A stretch of DNA of 5,136 bases from Myxococcales bacterium. Lineage in GTDB: Bacteria; Myxococcota_A; Polyangia; Polyangiales; Polyangiaceae. Position numbers and translations under genes: made by a program. The stretch is from NCBI GenBank assembly GCA_023248785.1, contig JAHFDX010000318.1, positions 1-5,136 on the forward strand, written 5' to 3'. Shown here piece after piece: positions 1-5,136 of this stretch (position 1 is its first letter; every line of letters starts with the position of its first letter). A model generated the notes under the pieces. That model searched no databases, was not told the DNA's origin, and worked only from the letters and a program-made list of their open reading frames with translations.

Positions 1-1
1 T

Positions 2-511
2 AAGAGCCATCCCCTCAATAGGTACATTAACGTCGACATCCCGCCGACAGCGGCCGTGTCATCGTACTACTTGAGCACCGTTTTTTCGGACAGGGTTACG
101 CCCTACGAGGAGACCCGCGGCTGGGATGAGATCCAAGGCGATGACCTCATAGGAAAGAAGCGTGCGGCAGTCCTCTGTTCCTGGCAGCTACCGAAGCTTC
201 GGGGGAAAATTGATGTCTTCACGAACTTCGTGTCGTTCCAGGAAATGGAGATCAACGTCGTAAGTAACTATGTCTCGCTCGTTGCAGCGCTTGAACCCAA
301 GTACATCCTGCTGCGCAACGCCCGGGAGGGAAAGCGCGCCGACGGCGCACCTGCAGACGTAATTCGAACGAACGATAAGGTGTCGAGCGACACGATTTAC
401 GCGTTTTTTGCGGAAAAGGGCTACAGGATCCTGACGCGCGAATCGGATCCCTTTGGTGACACGTTCAATGGGATCCTGATTTCGGAAGTATGTGTATTGA
501 AGCGCACTTGA
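2..511 (+). CDS. Putative sugar O-methyltransferase, C-terminal part (5' truncated by window edge)
   Basis: The reading frame is open from base 2 to the TGA at 509-511, giving about 169 residues. A GTG at 56 is in frame, but the frame continues unbroken upstream of it and that stretch (KSHPLNRYINVDIPP) already looks like conserved domain, so the true start lies outside the window. Two stretches recall the putative sugar O-methyltransferase (NanM-like) family of SAM-dependent enzymes: a 'DIPP...YYLSTVF' segment, and 'DVFTNFVSFQEMEINVVSNY', matching the family's D-hF-N-x-x-SFQEM signature. Such enzymes methylate hydroxyls of surface or secondary-metabolite sugars in the cytoplasm. The SAM-binding glycine-rich loop would lie upstream and cannot be checked. 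The C-terminus (FGDTFNGILISEVCVLKRT) looks like a natural end. The gene converges on the cysteine-rich gene with a 16-bp gap. The family call comes from remembered motifs; substrate unknown. Confidence 0.68.
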   Translation, partial: KSHPLNRYINVDIPPTAAVSSYYLSTVFSDRVTPYEETRGWDEIQGDDLIGKKRAAVLCSWQLPKLRGKIDVFTNFVSFQEMEINVVSNYVSLVAALEPKYILLRNAREGKRADGAPADVIRTNDKVSSDTIYAFFAEKGYRILTRESDPFGDTFNGILISEVCVLKRT

Positions 512-512
512 G

Positions 513-536
513 CTATCGACACGCCACCTATCGACA
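513..536. repeat. 9-bp direct repeat at convergent gene ends
   Basis: CTATCGACA occurs at 513-521 and again at 528-536, 6 bp apart. The second copy covers the stop codon of the minus-strand cysteine-rich gene; the first lies just after the stop of the plus-strand methyltransferase. No hairpin or T-run terminator is visible here. The repeat may be chance. Confidence 0.4.
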
Positions 537-1439
537 AAAGATACGGGTGACGGCTTTTGGTTTCGCTTGATCAGCGCGCCAAAGCACAGCCGAAGAACCT
601 GTAGCACTTCGCCCGCCTCGAACCTTGCACACGACACTCATCGCGTCCGAGATGCAATTGCCATAATCGCACGAGGTGATCTTTCCCTTGCTGTCGAGTG
701 TGCATGAGCACCCAACCACTTTGATCAGCTTTCGGCCGTCGGCTTCATAGGCGGTCACGGTCCCTGGAAGTCCTTCAGACGCCACACACTCATTGCCCTG
801 TTTTTTCCAGCCTCCGGTGCACGCTTCGCACTTCTGGACAGCTCCACCGGAGTAGGTGACCAAGACCGAATTGCCCGTGCAGTCGCACTTGCCGTTTACT
901 TCAACGAGGCCGCCAGGGGCTGAACGGCACGCGCATTTTCCAGAAGCCTGCAGAGATTGATCCTCGCGACATTTGTTGAAGCACCTGTCGCCCACGCTGC
1001 GCACCTGATTGGGGCCACACACCGCAATGCACTTGTCACCTACCCTCTCTGTACCCGCGGTGCACTTTGCGAGACAGCGCCTTGCGTTGTTAACGAGGAC
1101 GAGTTCGGCCCCGAGAGCGCAGAGGCATTGTCCGTATGAATCACGCTTCACGGGACACGCCGGCTCGCACCGCGACCCAACGCGTTCGAATCCGCTCTCG
1201 CATACACATGGATAGGGAGGGGTCTTGAGATCCCGACGTTCATTTGACCCGAGAGTGCATCGCGGACGGCAAACAGAGCCGGCAAGTTCCTCGGTGGCGC
1301 GACATCCTGGTTTTCGTTGAACGCACTCCTTGGACACAACGTCCCGTGTCCCGCCATTCGGGCATGCTTGCGCATGAGCTCGAGCGCCACTCACAATCGA
1401 CACAAGCAACGCAGCGCCGAGCCAGATTCGTTCAACCAT
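528..1439 (-). CDS. Secreted cysteine-rich repeat protein of unknown function
   Basis: A 303-residue protein starting at the ATG 1439-1437, preceded by a good ribosome binding site (GGAG, 8 nt upstream). A longer in-frame GTG start at 1544 would put 35 arginine-rich residues before the signal peptide and is rejected. Residues 1-25 form a signal peptide: R4, hydrophobic core IWLGAALLVSIVSG, cleavage likely after AHA or AQA. C26 follows AQA, which is not a proper lipobox, so a soluble exported protein is favoured. The mature part has 30 cysteines. Residues 46-157 carry a module C-x10/11-C-x3-C (46/57/61, 80/91/95, 126/137/141, 141/153/157, with a longer variant at 107/122/126), often with 'ERVG' before the second cysteine. 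CxC pairs occur at 78/80, 105/107, 169/171, 185/187 and 244/246. The pattern resembles EGF-like or TIL-like disulfide modules. Residues 221-303 look like a separate C-terminal domain. A cell-surface or extracellular role is inferred; no function is recognised. Confidence 0.85.
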   Translation of the reverse strand: MVERIWLGAALLVSIVSGARAHAQACPNGGTRDVVSKECVQRKPGCRATEELAGSVCRPRCTLGSNERRDLKTPPYPCVCESGFERVGSRCEPACPVKRDSYGQCLCALGAELVLVNNARRCLAKCTAGTERVGDKCIAVCGPNQVRSVGDRCFNKCREDQSLQASGKCACRSAPGGLVEVNGKCDCTGNSVLVTYSGGAVQKCEACTGGWKKQGNECVASEGLPGTVTAYEADGRKLIKVVGCSCTLDSKGKITSCDYGNCISDAMSVVCKVRGGRSATGSSAVLWRADQAKPKAVTRIFCR

Positions 1440-1443
1440 GGTG

Positions 1444-1451
1444 CCCTCTCC
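1444..1451 (-). promoter_or_regulatory. Ribosome binding site of the cysteine-rich gene
   Basis: On the minus strand the sequence reads GGAGAGGG and then CACC before the ATG at 1439. GGAG sits 8 nt from the start codon, the usual spacing. This decides for the 303-residue form over the longer GTG-started frame. Confidence 0.7.
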
Positions 1452-1457
1452 ACACTC

Positions 1458-1483
1458 ATGGACGGCGCAATTCGTGCGCCCAT
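1458..1483. promoter_or_regulatory. Small imperfect hairpin upstream of the cysteine-rich gene
   Basis: The arms GGCGC (1464-1468) and GCGCC (1476-1480) enclose a 7-nt loop; ATG (1458-1460) and CAT (1481-1483) can extend the stem across a 3-nt bulge. It lies in the 120-bp gap between the acyltransferase stop and the ribosome binding site of the cysteine-rich gene. It could be a leader structure or attenuate read-through, but no T-run follows on either strand and it may be incidental. The rest of the 1440-1559 gap shows no clear promoter. Confidence 0.25.
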
Positions 1484-1559
1484 TCAGGCCGCTTCTGCTC
1501 GAGCTCCGTGCGCATGCCCGCCGCACCCACACGACCCTATGCACCAGTAGGCAGCTCCG

Positions 1560-2294
1560 TCAGAGAGCATATTCGGCCTTAATACGAATGAACGTGTCGC
1601 GAACACGCGTGCGCAACCTGTCGTCGTCCGCGTCGCTTGAAATCGCTTGAGAAAATACAACGCGAATGGGACCGCCCCGCACGATGGCGCTTCCACGTGG
1701 CATGCGCGCGTGGCTTCCAATCACGGTGACGCACACAATGGGGCGCATTGCTCGCTTGGCCAAAATGAATGCACCTCGCTTCATCGGAAGCAGATTGCCG
1801 TCGCGACTCCGCGTTCCCTCGGGACTAACGAGCACACACTCCCCAGCATGAACACGAGCCGCCGCTGATTCAATGCTCGCGCGCCACTGCGTCTCGTCGT
1901 TGCGATCCACGTGCGCGTGCCCGGTGCGTCGCATGTGAGCGCCGTAGAAGGGAACGCGTGCAACCTCGTTGTTGTAAAGAGAGAAAAACGGCCTTGGGAT
2001 GGCTGCCGCGAGTACGAGGTGCTCGAGATGCGATTCCTGATTCCACATGAACACGATGCCGCCTTCGGAAGGCACACGCGAGCATTCAAGCACTTCGACT
2101 TCGATCCCTAGGCGATGGAGGGTGCGAGAGAACGAGGCACTCACCCTCCGAAGACCCTCGGCGGTCGTTGTCGACGGTTGCGGCCAAACGCTGACAATCG
2201 CCAGCTTGGCCAAATAAGGAACAATATCGGTTACAATAGCCGCCAACGAGCGCGCCACGTCGTTCGGGGACGGCTTTGGAGCGGAGTCTACCAA
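1560..2294 (-). CDS. PlsC-like lysophospholipid acyltransferase family protein with altered motif I
   Basis: A 244-residue protein of the 1-acyl-glycerol-3-phosphate acyltransferase (PlsC/LPLAT) superfamily, near the usual length. These enzymes transfer an acyl chain from acyl-CoA or acyl-ACP to a lysophospholipid or other acceptor at the inner membrane. Conserved blocks appear in order: motif I at 85-91 (NQESHLE), motif II at 113-132 (VPFYGAHMRRTGHAHVDRND), motif III at 157-162 (SPEGTRS region, then NLLPMKRGAF) and a motif IV-like strand at 184-193 (RPIVCVTVIG). The normal motif I is N-H-x4-D; here the His is Gln86 (codon CAG) and the Asp is Glu91, so classical activity is doubtful. No strong N-terminal membrane helix is seen; residues 15-36 are only moderately hydrophobic. 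The start is uncertain: TTG at 2294 is the first start codon after an in-frame TAA, with no clear ribosome binding site; GTG at 2258 or TTG at 2246 are alternatives. It lies 120 bp upstream of the cysteine-rich gene and may share its transcript. Confidence 0.85.
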   Translation of the reverse strand: MVDSAPKPSPNDVARSLAAIVTDIVPYLAKLAIVSVWPQPSTTTAEGLRRVSASFSRTLHRLGIEVEVLECSRVPSEGGIVFMWNQESHLEHLVLAAAIPRPFFSLYNNEVARVPFYGAHMRRTGHAHVDRNDETQWRASIESAAARVHAGECVLVSPEGTRSRDGNLLPMKRGAFILAKRAMRPIVCVTVIGSHARMPRGSAIVRGGPIRVVFSQAISSDADDDRLRTRVRDTFIRIKAEYAL

Positions 2295-2342
2295 GGCAAC
2301 GGTAGGTTACACCGTACGCTCGTGATACCGTGGGATTCGCCG
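2295..2342. promoter_or_regulatory. Divergent intergenic region (acyltransferase / aminotransferase)
   Basis: These 48 bp separate two divergent starts, so at least the 5' signals of both genes must lie here or inside the opposite gene. It holds an inverted repeat ACGGT (2299-2303) / ACCGT (2311-2315) with a 7-bp spacer, and a second ACCGT at 2327-2331, 16 bp further on. This could be an operator, but the elements are short. I could not identify a confident -35/-10 pair on either strand. If the acyltransferase starts further inside (2258 or 2246) the gap grows to 84-96 bp. Confidence 0.35.
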
Positions 2343-3524
2343 ATGAGCGAACTCGATCTCCTCATGATTCCCGGGCCGATCGAACTTGAACCCGCGGTTT
2401 CGCGCGCTCTATCCCAAAAGACTATTTCGCACCTCGATCCCGCTTTCATCGAAACGTTTGGGGCGGTTCTTGCGCAGCTTCGACAGATCTTCGGCGCTCC
2501 TTTGGGCGTGCCGTTTGTTGCAGCCGGGGGCGGGACTCTCGCCATGGAGGTTGCATGCGCCAACGTGGCCCAGCCTGGCGATTCGGTACTTGTGATCAAC
2601 ACGGGTTACTTTTGCGATCGCATCGCAAAGGTACTCGAACGCCTCGGCGTATCTGTAGAACACCTTCGCGCGGCGGTCGGCGAAGCCCCAGAGCCCGCAC
2701 AATTAAGGCAAGCGCTCGAATCAGGGGCATACAAGGCAGTTACGATTACACACGTCGATACGTCCACTGGCGTTCGTGCTCCCGTTCGCGAATATGCGGC
2801 GATCGCACACGAGGCGGGCGCGCTTGTCATCGTCGATGGCGTTTGCTCGGTGGGAGGAGAGGAATTCCATCAAGCCTCGTGGGGCGTAGATGTCGCTTTC
2901 ACTGCGAGCCAAAAAGCGTTGGGAGCACCGCCCGGATTGGCCGTGGCTTGCTTTGGACCGAAAGCCATCGCCGCGCGCCGAGCACTCAAACGCGCACCTG
3001 CATCCCTCTATTTAGATCTAGAGGAGTGGCTTCCCATCTTCGAAGCCTATGAGGCACGAAAATCGAGCTATTTCGCAACACCGGCGGTTAACCTCATCAC
3101 CGCGCTTGCCGCGAGCACAGCGTTGCTCCTTCTCGAAGGAATGAGCGCGCGCGCCGCTCGTCACCGATGGATTGCGCACGCGTTTCGAGCGGGTTGGCAA
3201 GCGCTTGGCCTTCATACATTGCCGATCGAGCCCACGCATATGGCGCACACGCTGAGCGCCATTTATTATCCGAAAGGGATCGACGCGTCCCTCGTGGCTG
3301 CTGTTCGTGAGGAGGGCGTCGTTGTGGCAGCAGGCCTTCACCCAGATCTCAAGGCAACGTATTTTCGCGTAGGGCACATGGGTCGTATACGCCCGAGCGA
3401 TGTACTTGCCACGCTTGGGGCGATCGAACGCGCGATGGTGCGCCTTGGAGCGAGTGTCGAGCTTGGTGCAGCTACGTCGTCCGCACAGCGCGTACTCGCA
3501 GGACGCATGCCTCACGCGGACTAG
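2343..3524 (+). CDS. Alanine-glyoxylate aminotransferase family protein (AGX1/SPT-like, class V, PLP-dependent)
   Basis: A 393-residue protein, the normal size for the serine-pyruvate / alanine-glyoxylate aminotransferase family, which converts alanine (or serine) plus glyoxylate to pyruvate (or hydroxypyruvate) plus glycine in the cytoplasm. Landmarks: LLMIPGPIELEP at the N-terminus (7-18), the PLP phosphate loop GGGTLAME (62-69), HVDTSTGV (137-144), cofactor Asp165 in VDGVCSVGGEEF, the Schiff-base lysine K191 in FTASQKALGAPPGL, YFATPAVNLI (243-252) and the substrate-carboxylate arginine R342 in YFRVGHMG. The match to the yeast AGX1 type, as remembered, is closer than to the usual bacterial PucG/SgaA types. 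The ATG at 2343 is chosen because the family's N-terminal motif begins right after it. An in-frame ATG at 2115 would add 76 non-conserved residues antisense to the acyltransferase. The ribosome binding site is weak (TGGGA, 7 nt upstream). No partner gene is seen; glycine synthesis or glyoxylate detoxification is inferred. Confidence 0.92.
   Translation: MSELDLLMIPGPIELEPAVSRALSQKTISHLDPAFIETFGAVLAQLRQIFGAPLGVPFVAAGGGTLAMEVACANVAQPGDSVLVINTGYFCDRIAKVLERLGVSVEHLRAAVGEAPEPAQLRQALESGAYKAVTITHVDTSTGVRAPVREYAAIAHEAGALVIVDGVCSVGGEEFHQASWGVDVAFTASQKALGAPPGLAVACFGPKAIAARRALKRAPASLYLDLEEWLPIFEAYEARKSSYFATPAVNLITALAASTALLLLEGMSARAARHRWIAHAFRAGWQALGLHTLPIEPTHMAHTLSAIYYPKGIDASLVAAVREEGVVVAAGLHPDLKATYFRVGHMGRIRPSDVLATLGAIERAMVRLGASVELGAATSSAQRVLAGRMPHAD
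2611..2629. repeat. 19-bp palindrome inside the aminotransferase gene, containing GCGATCGC
   Basis: TTTGCGATCGCATCGCAAA has perfect 8-bp arms (2611-2618 and 2622-2629) around a 3-bp CGC spacer. It encodes part of YFCDRIAKV in the aminotransferase, so it may be only a by-product of coding. It contains the octamer GCGATCGC, which also occurs at 2799-2806 and 3945-3952. Confidence 0.4.
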
Positions 3525-3561
3525 GACAGTCTCAGGTTGATACGATCGCGCTTACTCACCA

Positions 3562-3598
3562 TGTCATCCTGATGCGAAGCCGAAGGAGCCCCCTGACC
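3562..3598. repeat. Possible dispersed intergenic repeat (GTCATCCTGA...GAAGGA type)
   Basis: The sequence starts TGTCATCCTGATGCGAAGC and continues CGAAGGAGCCCCCTGACC. It resembles the short intergenic repeats of the form GTCATCCTGAGCG-n-AGCGAAGGA that I recall from many bacterial genomes. TCCT (3567-3570) and AGGA (3584-3587) can form the typical short stem. It lies between two convergent genes, the usual place for such elements. Only one copy is present in the window, so repetition is inferred. Confidence 0.4.
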
Positions 3599-3614
3599 TT
3601 ACGACGACAGGGGG
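3589..3614. terminator. Intergenic hairpin, possible bidirectional terminator
   Basis: CCCCCTG (3589-3595) pairs perfectly with CAGGGGG (3608-3614) across a 12-nt loop. It sits 64 nt after the aminotransferase stop and 27 nt after the channel stop on the opposite strand, in the right place to end both transcripts. Neither strand has a T-run after the stem, so it is not a classical intrinsic terminator and might instead belong to the neighbouring repeat. Nothing else is recognisable in the 3525-3641 gap. Confidence 0.4.
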
Positions 3615-3641
3615 GAACACTCACATCAGCTTGGAACCGGT

Positions 3642-5136
3642 CTACGGCATCCGCAATTCCACAGCGGGCCTTGGCAACTCAACGCCGGCGGCGCTCAGCT
3701 GTTCACGCAACGTAACGATCATTGCTTGGTGTTTTGCATTGAAAACCACGGTGTCTGTCGTTTCGACGTAGGCAATGACCTCGATTTCGATGGCGCTTTC
3801 CGTAAGCTGACGAATTCGCACGCTCGTCGGATCCGGCGTTACGGAGGGCATGTTCTCGAGCACCTCGCGAATGGATTTGAGAGCAAACTGAATCTTCGTG
3901 AGGTCCGTCGTAACCGGAAGTTTCACGATGTGCACGCTTCGCATGCGATCGCGCAACGAGAGCGTTTCGATCTTAAGGTCCGCCAACTTTCCATTCGGGA
4001 TCGTCACCACAGTGCGATCGGGCGTGCGTACGCGTGTTGAACGCAATCCGATATTTTCGACTGTTCCAGTGGTCCCGTCGAATACGATCGTATCGCCCAC
4101 GCGAAACGGTTGGTCCACGCTGATGGAAAGCGATCCGAATACGTTCTCAACCGTTTTCTGGGCTGCGAGCGCAAGTGCAACACCGCCAATCCCCAAACCA
4201 GCGAGCAACGACGAAACGTTATATCCGAGGGTGGAGAGGACCACGACGACACCCAAGAATCCCAAAATGAACGCCGCCGCACGCCCGGCGAAGGGGAGGA
4301 ACGTTCGTGCACTCGGCCTTATCTCTGCCCACGGTGATGCATTGATCGCGTCGACAACCACATTGATAACGCGCAGGAGTCCCCAGAATCCAACCACCCA
4401 TCCGAGCGCTTCAATGGTTCGATCCACAAAGTGTTGAGCTGGCTCGATCAGTCTCAACCAAGGTACGAGCGCCACGAGCACGGTAAGCGCCACGAGCACG
4501 CGAAGCGGACGATCGAGACGCTTCGCAAGTTCCTTTGTCGCGCTCCAACGGCGCAGAACGCGCGCGAGAACGCCCCTGATTGGCCAGGCAACGAGCCGCG
4601 CAAGCAACATCGACAGCGCCATCAAGATCGGCAACGCTAACCATTGCCACCAGCGAATCTCGCGCGGACCCTTCTTTAATAATGGTTGCGGAAGTCGCTC
4701 GAGAAGCCAGCGACCATCGAGAACCTCATACCAATGGTCGATGTGTACAACGATGTCGTTAGGAAACAGCCACTTTCCCCGCCAAACGAGCCGCACAAGC
4801 ACCGGTTTGCCGCTCGAATCGGGGATCTTTCCCAGCTCCTCATCCGTGATTTTCTTGTCGCGACTGAGTTCACTCGGCTCGAGGTATAGCTTCTGATCGA
4901 GGACCGCGTCCCAACGCTGTGTAAGTTCGCGTCCCCGAACGCGCTCCTCGTGCGTGCGAAGTTCGAGAAACGACGAGGCCTCCTCATAACGACTTTGTCG
5001 GCACAGGTTGCGGAACGTCGTAAATGCTGCTCGCGTCGACTCAGGGTGCACTTCCTCCACGACGGGAAGTGTGGTCGACGCCGTTGGTTGCACTTGGGGC
5101 GCCAACATCGGAAGACCGGGAACCGCCCACGACAAT
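3642..5136 (-). CDS. MscS-family mechanosensitive ion channel (N-terminus runs off the window)
   Basis: At least 497 residues, ending at the TAG 3644-3642. The frame is open to the right edge; the only start candidate there is a TTG at 5135 with no visible context, so the gene probably begins outside, perhaps with a signal peptide. Residues about 30-155 form a soluble, presumably periplasmic domain (STRAAFTTFRNLCRQSRYEE...; RLVWRGKWLFPNDIVVHI) of a kind often placed before MscS domains. Membrane segments lie near 163-185, 210-228, 240-264 and 282-302, followed by the pore helix at about 305-338 (LLAGLGIGGVALALAAQKTV, then ENVFGSLSI). The beta domain follows (FRVGDTIVFDGTTGTVENIG, then VVTIPNGKL at 376-384). 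The alpha/beta end closes with AAGVELPRPAVELRMP, as in E. coli MscS. Such channels sit in the inner membrane and open under tension to release solutes on hypo-osmotic shock. It converges with the aminotransferase gene; no operon partner is visible. Confidence 0.92.
   Translation of the reverse strand, partial: LSWAVPGLPMLAPQVQPTASTTLPVVEEVHPESTRAAFTTFRNLCRQSRYEEASSFLELRTHEERVRGRELTQRWDAVLDQKLYLEPSELSRDKKITDEELGKIPDSSGKPVLVRLVWRGKWLFPNDIVVHIDHWYEVLDGRWLLERLPQPLLKKGPREIRWWQWLALPILMALSMLLARLVAWPIRGVLARVLRRWSATKELAKRLDRPLRVLVALTVLVALVPWLRLIEPAQHFVDRTIEALGWVVGFWGLLRVINVVVDAINASPWAEIRPSARTFLPFAGRAAAFILGFLGVVVVLSTLGYNVSSLLAGLGIGGVALALAAQKTVENVFGSLSISVDQPFRVGDTIVFDGTTGTVENIGLRSTRVRTPDRTVVTIPNGKLADLKIETLSLRDRMRSVHIVKLPVTTDLTKIQFALKSIREVLENMPSVTPDPTSVRIRQLTESAIEIEVIAYVETTDTVVFNAKHQAMIVTLREQLSAAGVELPRPAVELRMP
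4468..4503 (-). repeat. 18-bp tandem duplication within the channel's second membrane helix
   Basis: Two adjacent 18-bp units, 4468-4485 and 4486-4503, agree at 16 positions, including an identical 15-bp stretch AGCGCCACGAGCACG. On the coding strand they give VLVALT followed by VLVALV (about residues 213-224), so the helix contains a six-residue direct repeat. The reading frame is kept. A slippage duplication is likely. Confidence 0.6.

Noticed and set aside
188..637. 149-residue minus-strand open frame across the methyltransferase end
   Set aside because: It overlaps two better-supported genes in other frames and shows no recognisable domain; it is a shadow frame.
528..1439. Lipoprotein signal in the cysteine-rich protein
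   Set aside because: The residues before C26 are A-Q-A, and the glutamine at -2 does not fit a lipobox; signal peptidase I cleavage is more likely.
1440..1544. 35-residue N-terminal extension of the cysteine-rich protein from a GTG at 1544
   Set aside because: It would bury a clear signal peptide inside the protein, and the ATG at 1439 has a good ribosome binding site.
2115..2342. 76-residue N-terminal extension of the aminotransferase from an in-frame ATG at 2115
   Set aside because: It lies wholly antisense to the conserved acyltransferase gene and across its start, shows no family similarity, and the family's N-terminal motif begins right after the ATG at 2343.
3011..3020. TAGATCTA palindrome in the aminotransferase gene
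   Set aside because: Eight bases, inside conserved coding sequence, with no partner elements; expected by chance.
2555..3052. 165-residue plus-strand open frame inside the aminotransferase gene
   Set aside because: It is arginine-rich and low in complexity, as expected for an out-of-frame reading of GC-rich coding DNA; the aminotransferase frame is strongly conserved.
3018..3515. 165-residue minus-strand open frame antisense to the aminotransferase
   Set aside because: No motif or ribosome binding site; it mirrors the codon bias of the real gene.
3898..4437. 179-residue plus-strand open frame antisense to the channel gene
   Set aside because: It covers the conserved MscS pore and beta domain in antisense and is rich in Ser, Thr and Pro with no domain; a shadow of the real gene.

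Overview
The window looks like an ordinary piece of chromosome from a Gram-negative bacterium. By eye the base composition is moderately GC-rich. It has compact gene spacing, alternative start codons (TTG, GTG), one exported cysteine-rich protein and one MscS channel with a large non-membrane N-terminal domain. A Myxococcota-like (deltaproteobacterial) source would fit the cysteine-rich secreted protein and the channel architecture, but this is a weak inference; nothing here fixes the taxon. I see no rRNA, tRNA, CRISPR array, transposase, integrase or phage gene.

Layout from left to right: (1) the C-terminal part of a putative sugar O-methyltransferase on the + strand, cut by the left edge. 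(2) Converging on it after 16 bp, a minus-strand gene for a secreted protein with 30 cysteines and a repeated C-x10/11-C-x3-C module. (3) Upstream of that on the same strand, 120 bp away, a PlsC-type acyltransferase whose motif I reads NQESHLE, so the usual catalytic His and Asp are Gln and Glu. (4) Diverging from it across a 48-bp gap, a plus-strand class V aminotransferase of the alanine-glyoxylate type, strikingly like the fungal AGX1 form. (5) A 117-bp convergent gap holding a hairpin and a dispersed-repeat-like sequence. (6) On the minus strand, an MscS-family mechanosensitive channel that runs to the right edge and is probably missing its extreme N-terminus.

The genes do not form an obvious single pathway. 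The acyltransferase and the cysteine-rich protein could be co-transcribed (both minus strand, 120-bp gap). The aminotransferase appears to be a single-gene unit of glyoxylate/glycine metabolism, and the channel belongs to osmotic protection. I find no convincing new defence, mobile or biosynthetic system. The observations most worth checking are the substituted acyltransferase active site, the modular cysteine-rich protein, the intergenic repeat, and the sharp left/right difference in CGATCG frequency.
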